From contig JADJXS010000001.1 of assembly GCA_016710275.1 (NCBI GenBank), positions 3,100,001 through 3,164,000 of the forward strand: DNA of 64,000 bases, written 5' to 3'. The notes beneath the pieces are model-generated. The model did no database searches. It saw nothing but the letters and a program-made list of their open reading frames with translations, and was not told the origin of the DNA. A program made the translations under genes and the position numbers. Below, one piece after another: positions 51,519 through 59,211 of this stretch (within the stretch, counting starts at the first letter, position 1; the number at the start of each line of letters is the position of its first letter). Source of the DNA: Phycisphaerales bacterium (GTDB taxonomy: Bacteria; Planctomycetota; Phycisphaerae; UBA1845; Fen-1342).

Positions 51519-53330
51519 GTGTCCTACACCGTCCTTGCCCGCAAGTATCGCAGCCGCACCTTTGACGAGGTCGTCGGCCAGGAGCCGATCGCCACCACGC
51601 TCGCCAACGCGGTGCGCAGCGGGCGCATCCACCACGGCTACCTGTTCACCGGCACGCGCGGCGTCGGCAAAACGAGCATGGCGCGAATTCTCGCCAAAGC
51701 TCTGAACTGCCTGGAGCGCGAAGCCCCGTCGGACAAGCCCTGCCTCGAGTGCGATGCCTGCACCGCGATCGCCGAGGGGCAGGACGTGGACGTGGTGGAG
51801 ATCGACGCGGCCAGCAACACCGGCGTCGACAACATCCGCGAGCTGCGCAGTAACGCGGCGTTTCGCCCGGCCCGCTGCCGCTTCAAGATCTACATCATTG
51901 ACGAAGTGCACATGCTCTCGACCGGCGCGTTCAACGCGCTGCTCAAGACGCTGGAAGAGCCTCCGGCGCATGTGAAGTTCATCCTCGCCACGACCGAGAT
52001 TCAGAAAGTCCCGCCGACGATCCAGAGCCGATGCCAGCGATTCAACTTCCGCGCCATCGGCCCGCAGGATGTGGCCGGGCTGCTGGACAAGCTGCTGCGG
52101 CTCGAGGGATTTGACGCCGAGCCGGCGGCCGTGCAACGCATCGCCCGGCTCGCCAACGGCTCGATGCGCGACGCGCTTTCGATGCTGGACCAGATTCTCT
52201 CCGTGGGTCCGGTCAAGCTGACCGCCGCCCTGCTCGATGAGGTGCTGCCACCGGCTCACGATGAGCGGGTCTTTTCGCTGCTGGAGCGGATCGCAGACGC
52301 CGATGTCGCCGGCGCGCTGCGCATCACCGACGAGACGCTTGGGGGCGGACGCGGGATCGACGTCTTTTGCGCCGACCTGATCGAAACCACCCGCGCCCTG
52401 ATGCTGCTTAAGGCCTGCGGATCGGACAGCGAACTGGCCGACGTTCCCGCGGCGGCCCGCCAGGCCTACGTCGCCCTGACGCAGCGCTTCGAGCTTTCGC
52501 ACTTCATACAGATGATCGCGACGTTCGAGGAGCTCCGGCGCAGCGCACGATTCTCGGGCGCAGGTCGCGCCTTGTGCGATGCAATCGTCGTGCGGCTGGC
52601 CAACCTGCGAAACTGGTCCGGCATCGAACAGCTCATCCGGCAGCTTCCCTCCGGCGGTACTTCGTCCGGCCTCGAAAAAAAAAAGCCCCTGATCAGCGAG
52701 CCTGACCGGTCGGCCGATGCGCCGGCCGCCTTGCCCGCCTCCCTGCCCGAAATTCGCAGTCATCACGCAGCCGACGTGACGCGCCCCGTCACTTCGTCCC
52801 CGGCGGCGTACGCGCCTACTTCCCGCGGCGCGCCGCGCGAGCCGGCGCGCGCCGCAGTTTCGCCCGGGCTTGCGGCGAACACCCCCGTGCGAGATCCGCT
52901 TGGCGCCGGCCCCGAACCGGCGCGCGATCTGCTGAGCGGCGGACCCAGCGCCGGCTCGTCATCACAGACGCTATCCGCGCCACCGGCAGCGGTCGCGCCG
53001 CCGCGACGGCGGGACGCCGATTCGGGTGCTGCCCCGGCTCACGGCCGCAGCGGACCGGCGCTGGTCTCTGATTCCGGGCCGAGCGTGCGCCTGCAACTCA
53101 CCGGCGAAGAGCGCGCCCGCGTCCTGGCGGACCCCGTGATCCGCGAAACGCTGGATCTGTTCGACGGGCTGGTGGTCAGCATCGAGGGCAGCGAAGCTGT
53201 CGAACGGCGGCTGGCCGGCGTGCGCCCGGACGATTCAACTTCGATCGACGCGGCCGCCCGGCCGGATGACGCCGAAGCGGGTGATGGCGAGCTGAGCGCA
53301 ACGGTGGAAGACGGGGACGAAGACGAGTAG
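51519..53330 (+). CDS. dnaX: DNA polymerase III subunits gamma and tau
   Basis: The clamp-loader ATPase of the replisome (603 residues as tau). It shows YRSRTFDEVVGQ, Walker A GTRGVGKT (45-52), zinc cysteines C64, C75, C78 and C81, Walker B DEVH (128-131), and the sensor region TIQSRCQRFNF. The C-terminal region (about 390-603) is Pro/Ala-rich and ends in a small helical domain (LTGEERARVLADPVIRETLDLFDG). At codons 386-389 (52675-52684) an A10 run contains the heptamer A-AAA-AAG. In the -1 frame TGA occurs at 52703-52705 and in the +1 frame at 52690-52692. A shortened gamma product of roughly 390-395 residues is therefore likely. The start is GTG at 51519. Confidence 0.97.
   Translation: MSYTVLARKYRSRTFDEVVGQEPIATTLANAVRSGRIHHGYLFTGTRGVGKTSMARILAKALNCLEREAPSDKPCLECDACTAIAEGQDVDVVEIDAASNTGVDNIRELRSNAAFRPARCRFKIYIIDEVHMLSTGAFNALLKTLEEPPAHVKFILATTEIQKVPPTIQSRCQRFNFRAIGPQDVAGLLDKLLRLEGFDAEPAAVQRIARLANGSMRDALSMLDQILSVGPVKLTAALLDEVLPPAHDERVFSLLERIADADVAGALRITDETLGGGRGIDVFCADLIETTRALMLLKACGSDSELADVPAAARQAYVALTQRFELSHFIQMIATFEELRRSARFSGAGRALCDAIVVRLANLRNWSGIEQLIRQLPSGGTSSGLEKKKPLISEPDRSADAPAALPASLPEIRSHHAADVTRPVTSSPAAYAPTSRGAPREPARAAVSPGLAANTPVRDPLGAGPEPARDLLSGGPSAGSSSQTLSAPPAAVAPPRRRDADSGAAPAHGRSGPALVSDSGPSVRLQLTGEERARVLADPVIRETLDLFDGLVVSIEGSEAVERRLAGVRPDDSTSIDAAARPDDAEAGDGELSATVEDGDEDE
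52675..52685 (+). promoter_or_regulatory. Putative frameshift/slippage site of dnaX (A10 run, A-AAA-AAG)
   Basis: Ten consecutive adenines followed by G contain the classic slippery heptamer in the correct frame. Stops lie 2-6 codons beyond in both other frames. A GC-rich inverted repeat (GGCCG ... CGGCC) follows at about 52711-52730. Ribosomal -1 frameshifting or transcriptional slippage would give gamma. Confidence 0.75.
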
Positions 53331-53447
53331 GTCGAGGGCGCGCGACGGCGCGGGGTGTACGACGGGCACGAGAGCATGGCTGTTCGCGTGGCACGGGGCT
53401 TCTGCCCGGTGCCTTCTTTCTGATCACCGCGAAGAGCGCTGGTAGTT

Positions 53448-53533
53448 CATGCACCGCCCGGAAGGACCGCGCCACGACGCCGGTGCATGGACATATTGCG
53501 CACCGCCCGGAAGGGCGGTGCCACGACGCCGGC
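53448..53533. repeat. Tandem palindromic intergenic repeat downstream of accC
   Basis: Two 34-bp direct repeats (53451-53484 and 53500-53533) begin with GCACCGCCCGGAAGG. The second forms a perfect 9-bp hairpin with a GGAA loop (53500-53521). The first is embedded in a longer inverted repeat (CATGCACCG ... CGGTGCATG, 53448-53489). The window end (63985-64000) starts another copy. Confidence 0.75.
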
Positions 53534-53536
53534 CGA

Positions 53537-54910
53537 TCAGGCTGCCGGAGCGGCCGTCGCGTGCGGAGCGAGCATGAACGCGCGCTCGATGAAGTGCGTG
53601 TCCACTTCGCCGCGGCGGAAATCCACGCTGTCCATGATTCGGGCGTGCAGCGGGATCGTCGTCTTGATCGGCGCGATCTTGAATTCCTCGAGCGCGCGGC
53701 GCATGGCGCGGATCGCATCCTCGCGCGTGGCGCGGTGCACCAGCAGCTTGGCGATCATCGAATCGTAATTCGGCCCGACGACGTAGCCTGCGTAGGCGTG
53801 CGTATCCAGCCGCACGCCCGGACCACCCGGCGCCACATAGGTCTCGATGCGGCCGGGGTTGGGGCGGAATTCGCGGTCCGGATCTTCGGCGTTGATGCGG
53901 CATTCGATCGCGTGGCCGGTCTGCGTCACGTCGCCCTGCTTGAGCTTCAGCGGCTCGCCGGCGGCGATGCGGATCTGCCACTGGATCAGGTCCACGCCCG
54001 TGACCAGCTCGGTGACGGGGTGCTCAACCTGGATGCGCGCGTTCACTTCCATGAAGTAGAAGTTCTCATCGGCGTCAACCAGAAACTCGCACGTGCCCGC
54101 CGAGTAGTACCCGGCCGCCTTCGCCAGCCGCACCGCGGCGGCGCAGAGCTTCTCGCGCGTCTTCTGCGAGATGTGCGGCGACGGGGATTCCTCCACCAGC
54201 TTCTGATGCCGCCGCTGCAGCGAACAATCCCGCTCGAAGAGGTGGATCGTGTTGCCCTTCGGATCGCCCAGCAACTGCACTTCGACGTGCCGCGGGCGCT
54301 CGATCAGTTTCTCGATGTAGAGGCTGCCGTCCTTGAAGGCCGCCTCCGCCTCTGCCCGCGCGTTGCGGAAATTCGTGCGCAGCGTGGCGTCATTGTGTGC
54401 CGGGCGCATGCCGCGCCCGCCTCCGCCGGCCGCAGCCTTGATCATGACCGGATAGCCGATGCGCCCGGCGATGGTGAGCGCTTCGGCCTCGTCGGCGACA
54501 AAGCCATTGCTGCCCGGCACCATCGGCACCTTAGCGGCCTTCGCCAGCTTCTTGGCTTCGACCTTGTTGCCCAGTGCTCGCATGGCCGAAGCCGGCGGGC
54601 CGATGAACTCAATCTTGCAATCGCGGCACATCTGCGCGAAGACGGGATTCTCCGACAGGAAGCCGTAGCCGGGGTGGATGGCCTGCACGTCGCTGATTTC
54701 GGCGGCCGACAGGATCGCGGCCGGATTCAGATACGACGACGACGCCGGCTCCGCGCCGATGCAGATCGCGTCGTGCGCGAGGTTCAGATAGGCCGCGTCG
54801 CGGTCGGCACGGCTGTAGACCGCCACCGCCTCGACGCCGAGGTCGCGGCAGGCACGAATCACGCGGAGGGCGATCTCCCCGCGGTTGGCTACGAGAATTC
54901 GGCTGAACAT
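53537..54910 (-). CDS. accC: Acetyl-CoA carboxylase, biotin carboxylase subunit
   Basis: ATP-dependent carboxylation of biotin on BCCP, the first step of fatty acid synthesis. The 457 residues open with FSRILVANRGEIALRVIRACRDLG and include HPGYGFLSEN. The ATP loop is AAAGGGGRGM and the catalytic region is FMEVNARIQVEHPVTE. TTIPLHARIMDSVDF lies near the end. The length is normal. accB is not adjacent. The start is ATG at 54910, with a TACACT box 81 nt upstream. Confidence 0.96.
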   Translation of the reverse strand: MFSRILVANRGEIALRVIRACRDLGVEAVAVYSRADRDAAYLNLAHDAICIGAEPASSSYLNPAAILSAAEISDVQAIHPGYGFLSENPVFAQMCRDCKIEFIGPPASAMRALGNKVEAKKLAKAAKVPMVPGSNGFVADEAEALTIAGRIGYPVMIKAAAGGGGRGMRPAHNDATLRTNFRNARAEAEAAFKDGSLYIEKLIERPRHVEVQLLGDPKGNTIHLFERDCSLQRRHQKLVEESPSPHISQKTREKLCAAAVRLAKAAGYYSAGTCEFLVDADENFYFMEVNARIQVEHPVTELVTGVDLIQWQIRIAAGEPLKLKQGDVTQTGHAIECRINAEDPDREFRPNPGRIETYVAPGGPGVRLDTHAYAGYVVGPNYDSMIAKLLVHRATREDAIRAMRRALEEFKIAPIKTTIPLHARIMDSVDFRRGEVDTHFIERAFMLAPHATAAPAA

Positions 54911-54991
54911 CAGGCGCCTCGATCGGGTGTCAGGCCGGCCGCGCGAGAATCCCTGGGGCGGACGGCGGAATCGGCGATGGGCCGCGGGCCA

Positions 54992-54997
54992 AGTGTA
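54992..54997 (-). promoter_or_regulatory. Putative -10 box (TACACT) of accC
   Basis: TACACT on the minus strand, in the context GAGTACACTT, lies 81 nt upstream of the ATG at 54910. Confidence 0.4.
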
Positions 54998-55090
54998 CTC
55001 GATCCCGCCGTGCGACGCCCATGCGGCGGACGGCGCGGTATGATCCGCAACCCCGCCTGCGGACCGTCCGCCGGTCGCAGCGCGGGTGCT

Positions 55091-55177
55091 GGAGAGGTGC
55101 CGGAGTGGCCGATCGGGCACGCTTGGAAAGCGTGTGAACGGGAAACCGTTCCGCGGGTTCGAATCCCGCCCTCTCCG
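55091..55177 (+). tRNA. tRNA-Ser (anticodon GGA)
   Basis: A class II tRNA: acceptor GGAGAGG/CCTCTCC with discriminator G, anticodon stem CACGC/GCGTG and loop TTGGAAA (anticodon GGA). It has a long variable arm (GAACGG GAAA CCGTTC) and the T-arm CGGGTTCGAATCCCG. It is 87 nt and CCA is not encoded. It is not tRNA-Sec, which would have anticodon TCA. Confidence 0.95.
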
Positions 55178-55222
55178 ATCTTTTCGAACAGGACCGCGGC
55201 GGACGCTGCGCCGCCGCCGGCC

Positions 55223-57187
55223 TCACGCCTCCTCTTTCTCCGCCAGCCGCGCCACCACGCTGAAGTCCTCGAGCGTCGTGGTGTCGCCCGTGACCTCGCC
55301 GCTGGTCGCGATCTCGCGCAGCAGGCGACGCATGATTTTTCCGCTGCGCGTCTTGGGCAGCGCCTGCGTGAAGCGCAATTGCTCCGGGCGCGCCAACGCG
55401 CCAAGCTGCGTTGCCACGTGGCGGCTGATGTCGGCGCGCAGTGCGTCACTCGGCTTCGTGCCCGTGACCAGCGTCACGAACGCCGCGATCGCCTGCCCCT
55501 TGATATCGTGCGGAATGCCGACGACCGCGGCCTCGGCCACCGCCTCATGCGACACGATCGCCGACTCGACTTCCATCGTGCCCAGCCGGTGGCCGGCGAC
55601 CTTGATCACGTCATCCACGCGACCCATGATCCAGAAGTAGCCGTCCTCATCCATCCGGCACGAATCGCCGGTGAAGTAGACGCCGTCGATTTCGCTCCAG
55701 TATTGCCGGACGAAGCGCTCCGGATCGCGATAGATGCCGCGCAGCATTCCCGGCCACGGCTTTCGGATGCACAGGAAACCGCCGGAGTTTGGCGGCTGCT
55801 CCGAACCGCTGCGATCCAGCACGGCGGCATCCACGCCGAAGAAAGGGCGCGTCGCCGAGCCGGGCTTGGTATGCGTCGCTCCCGGAATCGGTGCGATCAT
55901 GATCCCGCCGGTTTCGGTCTGCCACCACGTATCCACGATCGGGCAGCGGCCGCGGCCGATCACGTCGTGATACCACATCCACGCCTCGGGGTTGATCGGC
56001 TCGCCGACAGTGCCCAACAGCTTCAGCGAAGAGAGATCGTGTTTGTCGGCGTGTGCCCGGCCCTCGCGCATGAAGGCGCGAATCGCCGTTGGCGCGGTGT
56101 AGAACTTGGTCACCTTGTGGCGGGCGATGATCGACCAGAATCGATCCCAGTCGGGGAAGTTCGGCGCACCCTCGTACATCAGCGTCGTCACACCGTTGGT
56201 CAACACGCCGTACAGAACGTAACTGTGGCCGGTGATCCAGCCCACGTCGGCCGAGCACCAGTACACGTCATCCGGCTTGAGATCGAAGATGTAGCGGGCG
56301 GTCAGGTAGGTGTGCACCATGTACCCGCCGGTCGTATGCAGGATGCCCTTGGGCTTGCCGGTCGAGCCGGAGGTGTACAGCAGAAACAGCATGTCCTCAG
56401 CGTCGTGCGGCTCGGCGGGGCAGTCGGGCGACGCGGCGGCCATCAACTCGTGCCACCAGAAATCGCGCCCCTTCTTCATCGTCACCGGCGCCTGCGTCGC
56501 GCCGACCCGCTCCAGCACGATCACCTTCCGAATCAGGTCGCACCTGTCGGCCGCCTCGTCTACGGTCTGCTTGAGGGGAACGACCTTCCCGCGCCGCCAG
56601 CCGCCGTCGGCCGTAATGACGATGTGCGACTCGGCGTCGATCACGCGGTCGATGATCGCCTGGCCGGAGAAGCCGCCGAAAATCACGCTATGCGGTGCGC
56701 CGATCCGCGCGCAGGCCAGCACGGCCACCGCCAGTTCCGGCACCAGCGGCATGTAGATCGTGACGCGATCGCCCTTCTTCACGCCCTGTGCGCGGAGCAC
56801 ATTCGCAAAGCGGCAGACCAGCTCATGCAGTTCGCGAAAGCTCACGTGCCGCACGTCGCCGGGTTCGCCCTCGAAGAGGATGGCGGTCTTGTCGCCCAAC
56901 CCGCGCTCGAGGTGCCGATCAAGGCAGTTATACGAGAGGTTCGTCGTGGCCCCGACAAACCACTTCGCGTGCGGCGGGTTCCAATCCAGCACGCGCTCCC
57001 ACGGCTGGTGCCAGTGCAGCTCGCCCGCCACCTCCGCCCAGAATTCCTCCGGGCGCTCGATCGAGTGACGATGCAGCCGTTCATATTCCTCCATGGAGCG
57101 CAGGTGCGCATCCGCCGAAAAGTGGGTCGGCGGTGCGAAGCGCCTGGTTTCCTTCAATACCGAGTCAATGCTGTCGGCCCGAGACAC
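55223..57187 (-). CDS. acsA: Acetyl-CoA synthetase
   Basis: Activates acetate to acetyl-CoA via acetyl-AMP. The 654 residues carry the adenylate loop LLYTSGSTGKPKG, SVIFGGFSGQAIIDRV, TWWQTETGGI and GYFWIMGRVDDVIKVAGHRLG. RSGKIMRR follows, with the catalytic lysine that is a regulatory acetylation site. The GTG at 57187 is chosen as start, because GGAGGA lies 6 nt before it and the length then matches the family. An upstream ATG at 57217 would add 10 unconserved residues. It is isolated, with tRNA-Ser downstream. Confidence 0.96.
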   Translation of the reverse strand: MSRADSIDSVLKETRRFAPPTHFSADAHLRSMEEYERLHRHSIERPEEFWAEVAGELHWHQPWERVLDWNPPHAKWFVGATTNLSYNCLDRHLERGLGDKTAILFEGEPGDVRHVSFRELHELVCRFANVLRAQGVKKGDRVTIYMPLVPELAVAVLACARIGAPHSVIFGGFSGQAIIDRVIDAESHIVITADGGWRRGKVVPLKQTVDEAADRCDLIRKVIVLERVGATQAPVTMKKGRDFWWHELMAAASPDCPAEPHDAEDMLFLLYTSGSTGKPKGILHTTGGYMVHTYLTARYIFDLKPDDVYWCSADVGWITGHSYVLYGVLTNGVTTLMYEGAPNFPDWDRFWSIIARHKVTKFYTAPTAIRAFMREGRAHADKHDLSSLKLLGTVGEPINPEAWMWYHDVIGRGRCPIVDTWWQTETGGIMIAPIPGATHTKPGSATRPFFGVDAAVLDRSGSEQPPNSGGFLCIRKPWPGMLRGIYRDPERFVRQYWSEIDGVYFTGDSCRMDEDGYFWIMGRVDDVIKVAGHRLGTMEVESAIVSHEAVAEAAVVGIPHDIKGQAIAAFVTLVTGTKPSDALRADISRHVATQLGALARPEQLRFTQALPKTRSGKIMRRLLREIATSGEVTGDTTTLEDFSVVARLAEKEEA

Positions 57188-57365
57188 GGCACATCCTCCG
57201 TCCCTGCGAGTGTCCATGACGCCGGCGCTTCACGCTCCTGACCTCACCGGCCGCGAGCCGAGCGTCCGCCATGCGCCGCCCGGCGACTTCCTCGAGCGGC
57301 GCGGCGCCTCACATCCTACGCGCGCGTCCACCCGGCGCGTAGCGCGATCACGGCACGAACGAAAC

Positions 57366-57403
57366 ACACCGCGCCGCCGGGAATCGACCCGACGGCGCGG
57401 TGT
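57366..57403 (-). terminator. Intrinsic terminator of the TlpA-like pair
   Basis: ACACCGCGCCG pairs perfectly with CGGCGCGGTGT (11 bp), with an inner CGGG/CCCG stem. On the minus strand it is followed by GTTTCGTT. It lies downstream of the selenoprotein candidate's stop. Confidence 0.75.
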
Positions 57404-57466
57404 ACGTGTGTTGAACTCCGGTCTGTGCGCTACGCAGCGGTGCGCGGAGCGCCCGTCAGCCAGGGG

Positions 57467-58222
57467 TCAGGGTTTGTCCGCTTTGGGCTTGTCTCCCCGC
57501 GGCGTCCCATCGGCGGGCTTTTCGCCCTTGGGCTTGGCGCCGCGAGGCGTATCCGCCTTCGGCTTGTCACCCTTGGGCGCATCCTCCTTCGGAGCATCCG
57601 CCTTGGGCTTTTCACCGTCGGCGCCCTCCGCCGGCTTGTCGCCTTCCGCTGCGCCCTCCGACTCGGCCGGCTTCTTGGCCAGCTTCTTCAACTCGCGGAG
57701 CAGGCGCCGCTCGACCTTTCCTTCATGACCAAGCTCCGTCGTCGCGATCTTGCCCTCCGGGTCAATCAGCACCGTCGTCGGAAACGCCCGAATGCCGTAC
57801 GACTTGAAGGTGCTTCCGCTGGTGTCAAACAGGACCGGGAACGGAAGATCCCGCCCCTTCCAGCGCCGCTGTTTGAGTTCGTCGAGCTTGGGAGCAAGCT
57901 CTTCCGCAGTCGTCACGCCACGATTGGTCTCGTGGTAGGTGAGAACCACGAAGTGATCGCTCTGCTTCTTGTTCTTTTCAACAAAGTCCATCCACGACGG
58001 CAAACTGCCGCCCGTGCACGGACCTCACCAATACCCCCAGAACTTCAGCACCACCCACTTGCCCTTGTAGTCGGCGAGCGACGCCGTCGTCTTCACCCCC
58101 TTGGCGGAGGTGACCTTCCAGGCCGGGGCCGTCGTACCCGGCTCCAGTTCGTCCGCCGTTGCGGTCGCTCCGACCGCCAGTACGGACAACAGAAGCGGGG
58201 CCAGCCAGTACCGTGTGCGCAT
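57467..58222 (-). CDS. TlpA-like thioredoxin, probable selenoprotein (in-frame UGA at codon 66)
   Basis: Read through one in-frame TGA (58025-58027), this is a 251-residue exported thioredoxin-fold protein. It has a signal peptide (MRTRYWLAPLLLSVLAVGATATA) and then FWGYW-U66-GPC69-TGG in the redox-motif position. HETNRGVTT and AFPTTVLIDPEGKIA (cis-proline) follow, and a Lys/Pro/Ala tail of about 60 residues closes the protein. The adjacent paralogue aligns along its whole length and has WCPPC, so the UGA falls exactly on the first redox cysteine. Both halves are in one frame, similarity continues across the UGA, and a SECIS-like hairpin follows. The start is ATG at 58222 with GGAGG upstream. 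A nonsense mutation is the alternative. It is in an operon with the paralogue. Confidence 0.85.
57986..58024 (-). promoter_or_regulatory. Putative bacterial SECIS element
   Basis: Immediately 3' of the UGA the sequence folds as an outer GTCC/GGAC stem, an inner CACG/CGTG stem and an apical CGGCA/TGCCG stem with a GTT loop. The loop begins 19 nt after the UGA with G as first base. These values fall in the range described for bacterial SECIS elements. Confidence 0.7.
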
Positions 58223-58301
58223 GCAGCCTCCGTTCTTTACGATGTGGTCGCTTTCATAGGCCGGTTGCCGCGCCGCGAAACGTACCGCCGGCGGGCAATT
58301 C

Positions 58302-59006
58302 TCACTCGCTCTTTTCGTCGGTCTTCTTTTCGCCGTTGGCCGACTTCTCCGTGCTGCCGGCCGCAGGCGCCGCTTCCTTCGGCTTCTCAGCCTTCACCGG
58401 CTCTTTCGGTGCATCCGCCGCTACGGTCGCCTCATCGGCCTTCTTCGCCGGTTGCAACTTGACCAGTTCCGCGGCCAGGCGCTTCTCAATCACGTCCCCG
58501 GCCCCCACCTCCACCGCCGCCACGTTGCCGGCCGGGTCGATCAGCACCGCCGTCGGGTAGGCATTCACGCGGTAGGCCGCGACCGTCTTGTTCGTCACAT
58601 CGAAAATCACCGGGAAGGGCAGTTCCTTGCCATTCCATTTGGATTTCGTGAGCTGCGCCAGTTTCGGCTCAAGCTGCTCGGGCGTCGTCACTCCGCGGTT
58701 GGTTTCGTGCACCGTGATGATCGCGAAGTGCTGATTCTGGTCCTTGTGCTTCTCAGCAAAGGTCATCCACGCCGGGATGCTTCGGCCGACGCACGGCGGG
58801 CACCAGAAGCCCCAGAAATCGAGAACGACCCAGCGGCCGCGATAGTCCGCCAGCTTCGCCGAGGTCTGCATCCCGCGGGCGCTGGTGATGTTCCACTCCG
58901 GCGCGGGCTTACCCTGTACGATCCCCTGCTGCTGCTGCTGCTGCGCAACGGCAACGGATACCAGGCCCGCGGCGATCATCGCCGCGAGCACTCGAATCGA
59001 TCTCAT
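58302..59006 (-). CDS. TlpA-like thioredoxin-fold protein
   Basis: A 234-residue exported thiol-disulfide protein and a paralogue of the selenoprotein candidate just downstream (gap 79 bases, probably one operon). Residues 1-21 form the signal peptide; a six-glutamine tract follows at 22-27 (CAG-type repeat). The active site is FWGFWCPPC (C69, C72), and HETNRGVTT and YPTAVLIDPAG (cis-proline) follow. The tail is Lys/Ala/Glu-rich. TlpA-type proteins reduce or oxidise periplasmic thiols, for example in cytochrome maturation; the actual partner is unknown. The start is ATG at 59006 with GGGAG 6 nt upstream. Confidence 0.9.
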   Translation of the reverse strand: MRSIRVLAAMIAAGLVSVAVAQQQQQQGIVQGKPAPEWNITSARGMQTSAKLADYRGRWVVLDFWGFWCPPCVGRSIPAWMTFAEKHKDQNQHFAIITVHETNRGVTTPEQLEPKLAQLTKSKWNGKELPFPVIFDVTNKTVAAYRVNAYPTAVLIDPAGNVAAVEVGAGDVIEKRLAAELVKLQPAKKADEATVAADAPKEPVKAEKPKEAAPAAGSTEKSANGEKKTDEKSE

Positions 59007-59211
59007 GAAAACTCCCTGCCGCCCCGGAACGGCCGCACGTTGCGGCGTTGCGCGAAGCGGCTTTAATGTACTTACGACGACCGACCGGCGTCAATTCACG
59101 ACCTTGCGCCACGCAACTTCGAGCGCAGCCGGTACGCTAACATGCTTATCGGCACTACCGCCGCAGGCAGCCCCTGAATTGCCGCTTGAGCAGTGCAGAA
59201 CGGAGAGACGA

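Noticed and set aside
55091..55177. tRNA with long variable arm considered as tRNA-Sec
   Set aside because: The anticodon is GGA and the arm lengths fit tRNA-Ser, so it does not support the selenoprotein by itself.
53483..57241. 1252-codon open frame on the plus strand across accC, tRNA-Ser and acsA
   Set aside because: It is antisense to two fully recognisable genes and runs through a tRNA. Long antisense frames are expected in GC-rich DNA, and the protein has no recognisable family.
57467..58003. Separate gene starting with TTG after the UGA
   Set aside because: It would lack signal peptide and half of the thioredoxin fold, and has no ribosome-binding site. The TTG is the conserved Leu of SLPSW.
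58025..58222. Independent 65-residue protein ending at the UGA of the TlpA-like gene
   Set aside because: It would stop in the middle of the redox motif (FWGYW), while the homologous sequence continues in the same frame directly after the UGA.
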